Assembly (NCBI GenBank): GCA_023715865.1
Contig: JAMBOW010000001.1
Coordinates: 620,001-684,000, forward strand
Reading direction: 5' to 3'
Length of the DNA: 64,000 bases
Origin: Neobacillus mesonae
GTDB lineage: Bacteria > Bacillota > Bacilli > Paenibacillales > Paenibacillaceae
The notes under the pieces were generated by a model. It had not been told where the DNA came from. It worked only from the letters and a program-made list of their open reading frames with translations, and made no database searches. A program made the position numbers and the translations under genes. Positions within the stretch are counted from its first letter, which is position 1. Each line of letters starts with the position of its first letter. Shown here one piece after another: positions 17,852-26,838 of this stretch.

Positions 17852-17884
17852 TCGGAATGAAGTCGGAAAAGGGTGGTGGTGAAG

Positions 17885-18748
17885 ATGGAGGAACTATACA
17901 AACAATACAAAAAGTTATTGCTTACTCTGGCTTATCAGATGACGGGTACATGGTCCGATGCGGAAGACGCCGTGCAGGACGTATTTTTGAAAGTCTGCGA
18001 TGTAAACCCGACTGGTCTAACCGAAGAGCCTAAGGCGTATTTGTGCAAAATGGTCGTCAATCGATGCCGCGACCTGTATAAATCGGCTCGCATGCGGCGG
18101 GAACGATATGTCGGAGAGTGGCTCCCCGAACCCATCCCGACTTCGGAGGACGATCCGCTCGATTTTGTAGTCCGCGATGAGCTGCTGTCCTATGCAGCGC
18201 TGGTACTGTTAGAGAAGCTGTCTCCTGCAGAACGGGCGGTATTCGTATTGCGTGAGGCTCTCGGTATCGATTATATAGGTATAGCCGAGATCATCGGTAA
18301 AAGTGAGGTCAACTGCCGTAAGCTTTTCAGCCGCGCTAAGGGGAAGATGGATATCGGTGAAGGGGAGCCGGATATTGCCGAGTCGGATAGAAAGACGTGG
18401 ATTCGCCTCTTCGTAGCCGCGCTTGAGCAGGACAACACAGAACAGGTCATTTCCATGCTGGCCGACGATGTCGTGCTCATTTCGGATGGGGGAGGGAAAG
18501 TGTTCGCCGCCGTTCGCCCGATCGCATACCGCGATGCTGTTTCCAAATTCCTTTTTGGTTCTTTCCATAAATCATCCCAACACGAGGGCGGCATTCAGAT
18601 AGAGATGAGCGAGATCAACGGCCAGACCGGAGTCGTTATCCGTTCGGGGGAGCATGTCGATTCCATTGCGTTGATTCATACCACAGGACATGCGATTCGC
18701 AGCATTTATCTTATCCGCAATCCGGATAAACTTAGACTTTTTATCTAA
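17885..18748 (+). CDS. ECF41 (SigJ-like) RNA polymerase sigma factor with SnoaL-like extension
   Basis: 287 residues, longer than ordinary ECF sigmas. Sigma-2 (AYQMTGTWSDAEDAVQDVFLK) and sigma-4 (LSPAERAVFVLREALG...IAEIIGKSEVNCRKLFSRAK) are clear. All three published ECF41 signature motifs are present: WLPEP in the linker, DGGGK in the extension and NPDKL at the C-terminus. In this group the fused SnoaL-like domain takes the place of an anti-sigma factor. The ATG at 17885 is chosen over a GTG run at 17873. It is probably co-transcribed with the oxidoreductase it regulates. Confidence 0.9.
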   Translation: MEELYKQYKKLLLTLAYQMTGTWSDAEDAVQDVFLKVCDVNPTGLTEEPKAYLCKMVVNRCRDLYKSARMRRERYVGEWLPEPIPTSEDDPLDFVVRDELLSYAALVLLEKLSPAERAVFVLREALGIDYIGIAEIIGKSEVNCRKLFSRAKGKMDIGEGEPDIAESDRKTWIRLFVAALEQDNTEQVISMLADDVVLISDGGGKVFAAVRPIAYRDAVSKFLFGSFHKSSQHEGGIQIEMSEINGQTGVVIRSGEHVDSIALIHTTGHAIRSIYLIRNPDKLRLFI

Positions 18749-19139
18749 CTTAATTTCACTGCGATTTCTTGAGCTACGGAGCAGGATCGATACAATATAA
18801 GGTGAATAACATCGAAAAGACATCGTCATTACCATTAATAAATTTAAAAGAGACCAAATGCTCTACAGCCTGCAGACAAATGGGAATGAATCAAGGCTAG
18901 GTTTAATAATTATTCTTAATATTGACATATATTTAACAATATGTAATTATAACCTTTGACGGAAATCTTGATTATTCAAGAAATGTAGCTGTGATCCCCC
19001 GATCATTTACTACTATATTTCCGTCTTTTTTGTGTATTTGTTTATGAAACTATTAAGGAAACTGAAGATATTGCGCCTGTTCATTTAGAGGAGAACAATT
19101 AGGTTTATATCGTACCAAAAAAGAGACGGAGATTTAATT

Positions 19140-19160
19140 TTAAGCTAACGGGAACGTTGA
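19140..19160 (+). repeat. Isolated L/R-box
   Basis: TTAAGCTAACGGGAACGTTG, a lone box of the repeat family. It lies in the 585-bp gene-free stretch 18749-19333. That stretch also holds an R-box-like TTGAGCTACGGAGCAGGAT (18767-18785), but no coding signal. Confidence 0.55.
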
Positions 19161-19333
19161 ATATATAAAGCTCGCAACCTCTAGGTAACGTGTGTTCTCT
19201 TTATGCTAGCCGGTAGAATAGTTTGAAATTTGGAATCACTTGAAAAGTTGAAATAGTCTCCTTGACAAGAATATTCCAAAAATTGTATGTTCAGTTCATA
19301 AGTAAAACGATATTCAAATAGGGAGGAAACAGA

Positions 19334-19669
19334 GTGAATCAGGAAGTTACAGCCTTCATCGAAAATCTGCCGAAGTGGCAAGGTGGGATCGGTTCGATCC
19401 TGCGGGACATGGTTCATGAAACGATTCCAGATGTGGAAGAACGTATTCAGTACAAAAAACCGCATTTTCTAAAGAACGGGCATTATGCCGCCGTCATTTC
19501 GCCTTCAAAGGACGCCATTGCGTTCATGATCATGAATGCAAATGGGATTGATTTTCCGAGTGGATTTGAAGGACCTGCCGAACGAAAGTGGATTAAATTG
19601 CGAGAAGGCGACACTCCGGATGTTACGATGCTGTCTGGGCTTTTAAAACAAGCTTCCAGCTCATTATAA
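19334..19669 (+). CDS. DUF1801 domain protein (YdhG-like)
   Basis: 111 residues from GTG with GGGAGGA upstream. The pattern VTAFIENLPKWQGGIGSILRDMVHETIPDVEERIQYKKPHF, here cited in pieces (the LPKWQ, IPDVEE and YKKPHF motifs), is that of DUF1801, a small fold seen in many Bacillota. Function unknown. It stands alone. The 19670-20015 stretch downstream has no recognised gene. Confidence 0.8.
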   Translation: MNQEVTAFIENLPKWQGGIGSILRDMVHETIPDVEERIQYKKPHFLKNGHYAAVISPSKDAIAFMIMNANGIDFPSGFEGPAERKWIKLREGDTPDVTMLSGLLKQASSSL

Positions 19670-20015
19670 CAATCATCTCATCGGAGACTAATGAAATCCG
19701 ACATTCTTGTAAACGCTCGCAAAACCTAACCAATTGCAGATTATCCTACTGTTGCTCAAGGGTCTGCTTACGGTCTGAGAATAACAGATCGCTTGCACCT
19801 TCGCTAACCTCAGGCCATCCAAATATCTGAAAATCTTGAGAGACAGGATGAAGTACCGGCGGACATTTATGCTAAATCAGATGCTAAATAATCATGCACC
19901 ACCTAAGGTTTTATATGAACTAAGTGTACCTGGAAGGTCATTAAAACTATTAGTACCACTTGGAATAATATGACCTTTAACCAAATTTTAGAGGGGAAAA
20001 ACGTAGGTACGTATG

Positions 20016-20043
20016 AAGTCACCAATAGGGTGGCTTTTTTTTC
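20016..20043 (+). terminator. Short terminator hairpin
   Basis: AGTCACC-AATA-GGGTGGC followed by eight T and C. It insulates the following MerR-type promoter. Confidence 0.5.
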
Positions 20044-20075
20044 TTGACTTTGACACAGTGTCAACCTTTTAGAAT
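20044..20075 (+). promoter_or_regulatory. MerR-type promoter with perfect palindrome
   Basis: TTGACT (-35, 20044-20049), 20-bp spacer, TAGAAT (-10, 20070-20075). The spacer starts with the perfect palindrome TTGACAC-A-GTGTCAA (20050-20064). The layout matches MerR-activated promoters; the MerR gene at 21108-21515 is the likely partner. Confidence 0.6.
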
Positions 20076-20102
20076 GAAGCAGAAGGGAGATGAGAAGTTC
20101 AA

Positions 20103-21035
20103 ATGAAGAAAAATGAGCAAAGTAAGTCTAATGTAAGCCGAGGATGGATCACAGCAAACGATAACCTTCCACCAGTTAGTGTCATTGGTTTAGGTATGAT
20201 GGGGTCCGTTCTGGCCCAAACATTCTTGAAAGAGGGACATCAGACAACCGTTTGGAATCGAACAGCAGGAAAAGCTGATGAGCTCATTAAACAAGGGGCA
20301 CAGGCTGCGAACACAGTATACGAAGCGATTGCGGCGAGTCCGGTGATCGTGATCTGCGTTTTGGATTATGTTGCTGTACAAGAAATTCTTGAAAAGACGA
20401 GCGAGATACTTGAAAACCGGGTGATTATAAACCTAACTAATGGAACTCCGGAACAGGCTCGTCAAACAGCAGCATGGGTAGCCGCTCAGGGAGCCGAATA
20501 TCTTGACGGTGGGATCATGGCAGTACCGCAAATGATCGGCAACCCTGGAGCCTTTGTACTGTACAGCGGTTCGAATAATGTGTTCCAATCTTATCACTCG
20601 ACGCTGGAGAGGATCGGGGCAGCAAAATTTCTTGGGGACGATCCCGGCTTAGCGCCTCTTTACGATCTGGCGCTTCTAAGCGCCATGTACGGTATGTTTG
20701 GCGGTTTCTTTCACGCTGTTGCTATGGTCCGATCAGAGAAAATCAATGCGGAAGAATTCACTACGTTAGTGATTCCTTGGCTGCAGGGGATGTCAGCCTC
20801 TCTGCCACATATGGCAAAGGCAGTTGATACAGAGGAGCATCAAACGAATGTGTCCAGCCTTTACATCAATCAGATCGGTTTTTCGAATTTCATTAACGTC
20901 TGCAGTGAGCTGGGTATAAGTACTGAGCTGATGGCACCGATTCAAGGGCTGATTAATCGAGGTGTTTCAGAAGGCTATGGTAGCGATGGACTTTCAAGGA
21001 TAGTTGAGCTTATTAGAAATCCAGTCCCCAGTTAA
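20103..21035 (+). CDS. Imine-reductase-like NAD(P)-dependent oxidoreductase
   Basis: 310 residues. After a ~22-residue polar extension comes VSVIGLGMMGSVLAQTFLKEG and VWNRTAGKADEL, the NADP-binding pattern of the 3-hydroxyisobutyrate/6-phosphogluconate dehydrogenase superfamily. NLTNGTPEQARQ, YLDGGIMAVPQMIG and the interdomain PLYDLALLSAMYGMFGGF helix with Asp are typical of imine reductases (IREDs). It would reduce cyclic imines or a related carbonyl. It is convergent with, and probably controlled by, the MerR regulator downstream. Confidence 0.8.
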   Translation: MKKNEQSKSNVSRGWITANDNLPPVSVIGLGMMGSVLAQTFLKEGHQTTVWNRTAGKADELIKQGAQAANTVYEAIAASPVIVICVLDYVAVQEILEKTSEILENRVIINLTNGTPEQARQTAAWVAAQGAEYLDGGIMAVPQMIGNPGAFVLYSGSNNVFQSYHSTLERIGAAKFLGDDPGLAPLYDLALLSAMYGMFGGFFHAVAMVRSEKINAEEFTTLVIPWLQGMSASLPHMAKAVDTEEHQTNVSSLYINQIGFSNFINVCSELGISTELMAPIQGLINRGVSEGYGSDGLSRIVELIRNPVPS

Positions 21036-21051
21036 ATACATGCTATGGTTA

Positions 21052-21086
21052 AAAAGGGCTGATCTTGGTATAGATCAGCCCTTTCT
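21052..21086. terminator. Bidirectional terminator
   Basis: AAAGGGCTGATC-TTGGTATA-GATCAGCCCTTT lies between two convergent genes, with A and T runs on both sides. Confidence 0.8.
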
Positions 21087-21107
21087 TGAAATTTTACTCA
21101 GAGAGAT

Positions 21108-21515
21108 TTATTTGATCGCTTGGATAGGGGAGTCTCTCTCTATTGCTTCTAAGTTTTTCTGAAGTCTCATTTTTTCAATACGTTGATCTAATTTCTGCTG
21201 AACGATTTTCAGTGTTTGCATTTGCTGAAGGATCTCTTCATGTTTTTCCTCGTAAGCATCTAGCATTTCCTCACAAAACTCATCGCTATCGTAAGCGTCA
21301 TATTCATCATGACACTTCATTATCTCAAGAATTTCCTTTGTAGACATACCAAGCTCTAAATAAATTTGTATCGTTTTGATCCTTTTAACGTCAGACTCGT
21401 CAAATTCACGATAATCATTATCCATGCGCCTTGCAGTCAGCAGGTTTTTCTGCTCGTAATATCTAATTGATCGAGCGCTGGCGCCGGTGGCTTTGGATAG
21501 TTGACTGATTTTCAT
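21108..21515 (-). CDS. MerR family transcriptional regulator
   Basis: 135 residues. MKISQLSKATGASARSIRYYEQKNLL is the MerR winged helix; the C-terminal half is a long coiled coil (EEKHEEILQQMQTLKIVQQ). The ATG follows AAAGGAGCGATCT. No metal-binding cysteine pair. Convergent with the IRED-like gene, whose promoter carries a MerR-type palindrome, so a regulator/target pair is likely. Confidence 0.85.
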   Translation of the reverse strand: MKISQLSKATGASARSIRYYEQKNLLTARRMDNDYREFDESDVKRIKTIQIYLELGMSTKEILEIMKCHDEYDAYDSDEFCEEMLDAYEEKHEEILQQMQTLKIVQQKLDQRIEKMRLQKNLEAIERDSPIQAIK

Positions 21516-21621
21516 TAGATCGCTCCTTTCAATGAGGTGCTACAACTTTCCTATATATAGTAACATAGGTAGCTCTTGGATCAATATTCTAAAAATACTT
21601 GTTTGACTCGATGTATATCAT

Positions 21622-21654
21622 TACAGTAAACTGTATACATTACAGTAAACTGTA
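21622..21654. promoter_or_regulatory. Twin palindromic operator
   Basis: Two identical perfect palindromes TACAGT-AA-ACTGTA at 21622-21635 and 21641-21654, 19 bp apart (about two helical turns, so on one DNA face). They sit 34 bases before the MerR-like gene, suggesting autoregulation by a cooperatively bound dimer pair. Confidence 0.7.
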
Positions 21655-21687
21655 TATGTATCAGTAGAGTGTTAAGGAGTGAGTACT

Positions 21688-22104
21688 ATGAATCAGTATA
21701 CTGCTAAGCGTATCTCAGAAATTCTTCAACAGGATGATATTAAGATGAATCTTAGAACGGTACGATACTATACGCAAATAGGCATGGTTCCACCGTTAGA
21801 GCTGATAGGTAATAAAAGAGTATATACCGACAAACACATTCATTATTTTCGAGCCATTATAACGTTAACAAGAACCGGTGAGAATTTAGCATCTATTCAA
21901 GAAAAATTACAGTCTCTTTCATTAGAGGAAGTGGAAAAAATCGGCCAATTGATGAGCTTATATAGTACTGATCGTGTTTTGGAAAACGAGACCTTAACAA
22001 TAACGGATGATGTTGCGATTACGTTAAGTCCTCGAGTTTCTGCTGAATTAAAACAAAAGGTAATTGATTCTGTTTCACAGGTTTTAAGGGGTGAAATTAA
22101 ATGA
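21688..22104 (+). CDS. MerR-like HTH regulator
   Basis: 138 residues; start at 21688 after AAGGAGTGAG. The winged helix is recognisable (RISEILQQDDIKMNLRTVRYYTQIGMVP). The C-terminal part (TLTITDDVAITLSPRVSAELK) is not a coiled coil and does not resemble a known effector domain. It overlaps the next gene by 4 bases (ATGA), and a decayed clpP follows, so the operon may have linked a stress regulator to proteolysis. It is probably autoregulated through the twin palindromes. Confidence 0.7.
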   Translation: MNQYTAKRISEILQQDDIKMNLRTVRYYTQIGMVPPLELIGNKRVYTDKHIHYFRAIITLTRTGENLASIQEKLQSLSLEEVEKIGQLMSLYSTDRVLENETLTITDDVAITLSPRVSAELKQKVIDSVSQVLRGEIK

Positions 22105-22628
22105 AGCTTAATTTGAGGCTGTCTAAAAAAATGATGGAAAATGAAGAAGGAATGAATCATTTATGGATTGAACTCCCCCAAACAAGTATTTTAACTAAAA
22201 ATGCAATATTACGCATTTACCTCCCCAAAGGTCTTTATCGAGGGAGCAATTTAAATGGGAATGTTGAAACAAAATCAGGTGAAATCATATTAGCTTTGTC
22301 ACAAGATAAGGACGTATTTGTTGAGATGTATACACAGTCGAAGATAGATTGTGATGAGGCATTGGTTAATGTGGAACTATGCTATCAAAATAGTCAATCC
22401 GATTGGAGAATAATAAAAGAAGAAATAACAGTTCACTTTGTAGACGAGGATGAGGTGGATAGTGAGTGCATCGACCAACAAGTGATTGAACGTGTGATAG
22501 AACTCGGAATTCATTCGTCCAGCAAGACTAACTCAAATAAGGATTTTTTAGTTATCAAACCAAGAACTTATGAGATAAGGGATAATGAATATACTTACCT
22601 TGAAAAGAACTATCGAATAAATTACTAA
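22101..22628 (+). CDS. Unknown protein in the MerR-ClpP operon
   Basis: 175 residues. Not recognised. It starts in a 4-base overlap with the regulator. It is beta-rich and acidic (WIELPQTSILTKNAILRIYL, VNVELCYQNSQSDWRI) and ends abruptly in TYLEKNYRINY, so it may be the N-terminal part of something larger. The clpP pseudogene begins 15 bases downstream. An adaptor or substrate-recognition role is pure speculation. Confidence 0.45.
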   Translation: MKLNLRLSKKMMENEEGMNHLWIELPQTSILTKNAILRIYLPKGLYRGSNLNGNVETKSGEIILALSQDKDVFVEMYTQSKIDCDEALVNVELCYQNSQSDWRIIKEEITVHFVDEDEVDSECIDQQVIERVIELGIHSSSKTNSNKDFLVIKPRTYEIRDNEYTYLEKNYRINY

Positions 22629-22643
22629 GAGGTAACCCATTTT

Positions 22644-22862
22644 ATGAACTTAAACCCCTATGTTATCGAACAATCTGCTCGAGGTGAACGACCCTACGAT
22701 ATTTAATCACGATTATTCCAAGATCGAATGTTTTATGTCTGGTGAGATGACAGTTGAAATGATTAATACCCTAATTGCCATTCAACACAAGATAACTTTA
22801 TGGATGCGCATAGAGTAATGGAATATGGGATTATTGATAATGTGATTAGTAGACCACAATAA
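22644..22862 (+). pseudogene. Degenerate clpP (ATP-dependent protease proteolytic subunit)
   Basis: The start MNLNPYVIEQSARGERPYDI is ClpP-like, with an AAGAGG site upstream. Codon 21 is TAA (22704-22706) where ClpP has Tyr, and SRLFQDRM follows in frame as in SRLLKDRI. After a one-base slip the text reads MSGEMTVEMINTLIAIQ. The C-terminal DNFMDAHRVMEYGIIDNVI then follows in another frame, with the ~100-residue catalytic core deleted. The Ser-His-Asp centre is gone, so it is inactive. Confidence 0.85.
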
Positions 22863-22881
22863 CAAACGGCAGGTGATTAAA

Positions 22882-23052
22882 ATGGACAAAGAAACAATGG
22901 GATTTTCGGTAGAATATCAAGATTCTTATGGCATTATATACACCCGAGTATTGAGAGCAAATAGTGTTGCTGAAGCCAAAATCATCGTTCAAAATAACTA
23001 TCCTGACGTTGTCATTCGAGCAGTTACCCTTATTCCAGAAAATGATAAGTGA
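22882..23052 (+). CDS. Small 56-residue protein, unknown
   Basis: Starts at ATG 22882 with AGGTGA upstream, just after a box-like AACAAACGGCAGGTGATT. The product MDKETMGFSVEYQDSYGIIY... ends VTLIPENDK. It looks like a small alpha/beta protein with no cysteines or membrane segment. Codon use and RBS look genuine, but no family is recognised. Confidence 0.5.
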   Translation: MDKETMGFSVEYQDSYGIIYTRVLRANSVAEAKIIVQNNYPDVVIRAVTLIPENDK

Positions 23053-23089
23053 ATAAGATTATGAAAGACATTATTCATACAACTACACA

Positions 23090-23112
23090 CCACTAACGGG
23101 AAAAGCTAATTC
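23090..23112 (+). repeat. Isolated L-box
   Basis: CCACTAACGGGAAAAGCTAATTC. A decayed gene-free stretch follows up to 23944. Confidence 0.45.
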
Positions 23113-23238
23113 AATCTATAAGATTAACACCTCCGAATAGAAGCAAACTAGATTGAATAGCTTGGCGTATGATTATTTAGAACCTGTGTCAGATATGTTG
23201 AATAACTCCTACAAATTTATTAAATCCGTACTTAATCC

Positions 23239-23510
23239 CTAACCCAGCTCATCCTCAAACACGCTTTCAACAAATAACCGATATTTCGAAGTCCAATGCT
23301 TTCCAGCGATTTTATTAGCTCTTTGAAAGAAACTGAACGGAACAGAAGCTTATCAGCAAGGAGAAGAAGCCTTTAATTTCTGCGCCGATATCCTCCGCAA
23401 TAGCGGACTTTACGAATTCTAGATACGTACCGCAGATTGAAAAGCATTCCATCCTCCAAAGAATGCCCCAGGATTGTAAGAGGCGGCCCTCCGAGTCCGC
23501 TTTTAAACAT
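23239..23510 (-). pseudogene. Unidentified degenerate coding remnant
   Basis: On the minus strand, protein-like pieces appear in shifting frames: FKSGLGGPPLTILGHSLEDG, SAIAEDIGAEIKGFFSLL and, at the end, IAGKHWTSKYRLFVESVFED before TAG. No intact frame. The family is not recognised. It belongs to the decayed zone around clpP and EamA. Confidence 0.35.
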
Positions 23511-23668
23511 TTTGGAAAGGCCCCTTGTTATTCATGAACTCTATCAGGGATAACTTTAAATCTCTGGACTGACTTTTTAAATACATCCAAACTGACCATT
23601 TTAAGAAAGTCAGCTATTCCGTATGCTTACCTTTGTAAACAATTTGTTTAAAAGGATGTGTCGGTTAT

Positions 23669-23951
23669 ATGAGTGAATGGATAAACATGCAGCATAAAAT
23701 TGGGCAAGGGGATCTCGTCTCATGCATTTATGGAGAGCATGGAGGAGCGAACAATGGAGCTTAGCGGAATATCAAACACGAGAGAGTAGTTTCACTTGAA
23801 TGATGAGCTTTTTCTTTCGGATAGAACCTTACCCGAATACCGGGAGAGTCTGGACCGAGCTTATCAAGAGATCAGGGAACTCTATCTTCACGGCAACAAA
23901 TATCAACAGGTGATGTTTCGAGAGTTGAGGGAGCTCTTTTTGAAATGGTAA
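23669..23951 (+). pseudogene. Degenerate small gene upstream of EamA
   Basis: A 31-codon frame (MSEWINMQHKIGQG...) stops at 23762-23764. A later helical frame (DRTLPEYRESLDRAYQEI ... FRELRELFLKW) ends at 23949-23951, overlapping the transporter's ATG by 7 bases as in a coupled operon. Probably pieces of one broken gene; identity unknown. Confidence 0.3.
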
Positions 23952-24849
23952 TGAATCGATTACCGTACGTCGCACTGCTGCTCCTTAGTATGATCTGGGG
24001 TAGCTCATATTACTTCATTAAAGTACTGGTTGAGGATTTCGGCGCTTGGACCATTGTATTTCTGCGATCCGGGCTTGGGTTGGTTGTCATCACGGCGATC
24101 ATGCTGGCTACGCGTCGGCCACTGGGATTTCGAACCATGCCTTGGATATTCATGATGATTGTGGCGTTTACGAATACGATGATTCCATGGGTCATCATAG
24201 GATTTAGCGAGATCCGAATTTCCAGCAGTCTCGCTTCTATGTTAAATGCAACAACGCCCCTGTTTTCGTTAATGTTGGGTATTGCCTTTTTCGGAACTCG
24301 TTCTAACCGTATGCAGTGGATCGGAATGGGTACCGCGCCGTTGGAGTGATTTGTCTGGTGGGCTTGGGACTGGATTGGTCTGCAACGTCCCCCTTAGTTG
24401 GAACGGTTGGCATGCTTGTGGCTTCCATGTTTTATGGTCTAGGTTCTCAATTATCCAAACGATTTCTTCATCAGTTGACCCCTTATCAGGCCACTTTTGG
24501 CACGCTGCTTTTCTCCATGCTAGGAAGCGGAGTTTACGTATTATGGACTGAACCCATCTCTCTATCGCTGCTTGCGCTTCCAAAGTACGCAGCAGTTATA
24601 GCTGGATTGGGTGTCTTTGGCTCCGGCTTTGCTTATATTCTTTTTTATTGGATCGTACAAAAGTCCGGACCCGAATTTGCCACGATGGTAACGTATTTGC
24701 TCCCCATTATTTCGGTAATCTGGGGTGTGACGCTGCTTAGGGAATCCATTCATTGGTATATGGCTGCAGGCTTAGTTCTTATTCTAGGCGGCGTTTATAT
24801 TGCATCTCGGAAAAGCAAGTCTCGATCAAAAAAGAGTTTGAGCCTTTAA
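23945..24849 (+). pseudogene. EamA/DMT-family transporter, frameshifted
   Basis: The first frame (134 codons: MVMNRLPYVALLLLSMIWGS, SSYYFIKVLVEDF, ISSSLASMLNATTPLFS) ends at a TGA near 24349. The second frame (from 24316) continues VICLVGLGLDW ... TYLLPIISVIWGVTLLRESI ... LVLILGGVYIASRK. A one-base deletion near 24325-24345 (QWIGMG to YRAVGV) joins them into a ~300-residue, ten-helix permease. A sequencing error is possible. A MocR remnant lies convergently downstream, a common partner of such transporters. Confidence 0.8.
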
Positions 24850-24971
24850 TTGGCTATGAACATGTAAACAAAGCGCTTTTTAACTAGTACTGCCCTTTTC
24901 ATACCTGCTAGAGGGATGGCTAATCTTATGCTTTCTAAAGCGGACGAGAGGCTTGGATACTTGTGATCCCC

Positions 24972-25167
24972 CGAATTCCCTTAGTAATATGACTTTCCTC
25001 TAGGTTGCCATAACCTATATCGAGCGGTCTTCGTATTTCCCGCTAACAATGGCGCGTTTCTCCATGGGTTATACTTTGATGTCGAGCTCCTCAAGATTCC
25101 TTATGGTTTGACTATCAAACCGGATATTTGAATATACCGTAATCAGATGCAAGCCTGCGGCATCTCC
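24972..25167 (-). pseudogene. MocR/PdxR-type regulator remnant
   Basis: On the minus strand GDAAGLHLITVYSNIRFD, QTIRNLEELDIKV, stop, PMEKRAIVSGKYEDRSI, frameshift, GYGNLEESHI. This is the C-terminal end of the aminotransferase-like domain of GntR/MocR regulators. Only ~60 residues survive, with an in-frame stop and a frameshift. The rest of 24850-25297 shows no gene. Confidence 0.6.
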
Positions 25168-25297
25168 CCAGATGTTTAACATTATTGCCGAGTCCTTGGA
25201 ATAAAGGGGATACAATAAAGTTTCGCTTCATGCGGGCGATGTGGCGATCCGGAGTAAATTGAGAATTTTGATTAAGCAAACAATGGAGGCGATATGT

Positions 25298-26158
25298 ATG
25301 AAAGTTTTCGTAGCTGGGTCAACTGGCGTAATCGGCCGGTTACTTCTTCCCAAATTGGTACAAGCCGGCCATGAGGTTGTCGGAATGACCCATAATCCGG
25401 AACATACGACTTCTATTCACGCATCGGGAGCCAGTGCCGTCATCGTCGATGCCTATGACCGAGAAGGGCTATTATCCTCAATCGTGGAAACGAGTCCGGA
25501 TGTGATCATACATCAGCTTACTTCATTAAACGATTGGAACCTGAATGATAACGCAAAAATAAGAATAGAAGGAACCCGCAACTTGGTGGATGCCGCTCAC
25601 GCGAGCGGCGTAAAGCGTATGATCGCACAAAGCATTGCTTGGGCATATGAACCGGGCGATCAACCTGCGAGCGAAGAAGTCCCGTTGGATATTCAGGCTC
25701 CCTTGCCGAGGAAAACTACTGTCGAAGGGATCGTTGCATTGGAGAAGGCGGTCGCCGAAATTCCGCATCACGTGATTCTTCGGTATGGCATGCTCTATGG
25801 ACCTGGCACATGGTATGACAGGAATGAGACGATTGCATTAAGAGTGAAGAATCGGGAACTTCCTGCAACCAACGGAGTCACATCTTTTTTACATGTAGAA
25901 GATGCAGCAAACGCCGCTTTGCAGGCACTGGAATGGCCGAGCGGTGTGGTTAACGTCGTCGATGACGAGCCTGCGGCAGGTGTTCAGTGGCTACCAGGTT
26001 ACGCGGATCTGCTGGAAGCCGCTGCTCCGGAATTGCTGGCAAAAAGAAACGAGTGGGAACGCGGAGCATCGAATGTCAAAGCACGACAAGTGTATGGCTG
26101 GGAACCGCTGTATCCTACATGGAGATTAGGGTTTGTGAAAGCGTTGGATTTGAATTAA
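25298..26158 (+). CDS. NAD-dependent epimerase/dehydratase family protein
   Basis: 286 residues; start at 25298 after GGAGG. It opens MKVFVAGSTGVIGRLLLPKLVQAGHEVVGM, read here as the GxxGxxG Rossmann motif. VIHQLTSLND and LRYGMLYGPGTWY are typical of extended SDR/epimerases. The active-site YxxxK is not obvious, so the catalytic type is unsure. Followed by a terminator hairpin and an R-box. Confidence 0.8.
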   Translation: MKVFVAGSTGVIGRLLLPKLVQAGHEVVGMTHNPEHTTSIHASGASAVIVDAYDREGLLSSIVETSPDVIIHQLTSLNDWNLNDNAKIRIEGTRNLVDAAHASGVKRMIAQSIAWAYEPGDQPASEEVPLDIQAPLPRKTTVEGIVALEKAVAEIPHHVILRYGMLYGPGTWYDRNETIALRVKNRELPATNGVTSFLHVEDAANAALQALEWPSGVVNVVDDEPAAGVQWLPGYADLLEAAAPELLAKRNEWERGASNVKARQVYGWEPLYPTWRLGFVKALDLN

Positions 26159-26218
26159 GCCCTTGTGGCTGTATTATTTGGGACAAACGCCATACGTATT
26201 TGCGAACGCTGGTAGAAT

Positions 26219-26236
26219 GGGCTGACGGGTCAGCCC
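26219..26236 (+). terminator. Hairpin after the epimerase gene
   Basis: GGGCTGA-CGGG-TCAGCCC, a perfect 7-bp stem, without a clear T run. Confidence 0.4.
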
Positions 26237-26245
26237 TGGATATCA

Positions 26246-26270
26246 TTAATAAGCTAACGGGCAGGATAAA
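26246..26270 (+). repeat. R-box
   Basis: AATAAGCTAACGGGCAGGATAA; 5' part of the repeat not recognisable. Confidence 0.6.
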
Positions 26271-26360
26271 TTGAGCAGTAATACGAAGTATGTATTACAT
26301 AGAAACGGTCCAGATAACTTTTTCTATATTTTGAATTAATTTTGTTCTGGAGGACTTAAA

Positions 26361-26543
26361 ATGTCAGATCAATTAAATAAAGAAATATTAGAAGAGCTTA
26401 AGAAAATTAATAATAAACTGGATAGTTTAAACAATACTAAAGGGTTGTCTACCCCAATCAAGATTATCGCAGTAATACTAGGATTTATGGTTATTGGCCC
26501 GCTTATTGCGTTCCTCTTTTCTTTATTGGTATTTCACAGTTAA
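26361..26543 (+). CDS. Small membrane protein with coiled-coil N-terminus
   Basis: 60 residues; start after GGAGG. The first ~30 residues are charged and helical (LNKEILEELKKINNKLDSLN), followed by one long hydrophobic segment (IIAVILGFMVIGPLIAFLFS). No family recognised; such proteins are common small cassette or stress ORFs in Bacillota. From 26544 to 26780 only a box-like TATCTAACGGTAAG (26638-26651) is visible. Confidence 0.6.
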   Translation: MSDQLNKEILEELKKINNKLDSLNNTKGLSTPIKIIAVILGFMVIGPLIAFLFSLLVFHS

Positions 26544-26780
26544 TTAGAAAATTTCATTAGTTTCACCTAATGGTTAATCAAACGAGGAGGTTAGAATTGC
26601 CATAATATTTGAATATAAGTTTACGGTTCACCGCCCTGTATCTAACGGTAAGTTTTCTTTCGGAGCTTCTTATGTGAAGCAGTAAACGTTTATCAAAACC
26701 GCTGTCGATTCACCGATAACAATGACCACGTCTTCTGTGACAACATGAGCAATCCACTGGCGACAATCGAATGGGAATAT

Positions 26781-26834
26781 GAAAAAGAACTCCGAAAACC
26801 CTCTATGTTCAAGGGTTTTTGAAGTTCTTTTTTT
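26781..26834. terminator. Bidirectional terminator
   Basis: AAAAGAACTCCGAAAACCCT / AGGGTTTTTGAAGTTCTTTT. It serves the minus-strand phosphotransferase that ends at 26839 and can also act on the plus strand. Confidence 0.75.
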
Positions 26835-26838
26835 AGAG

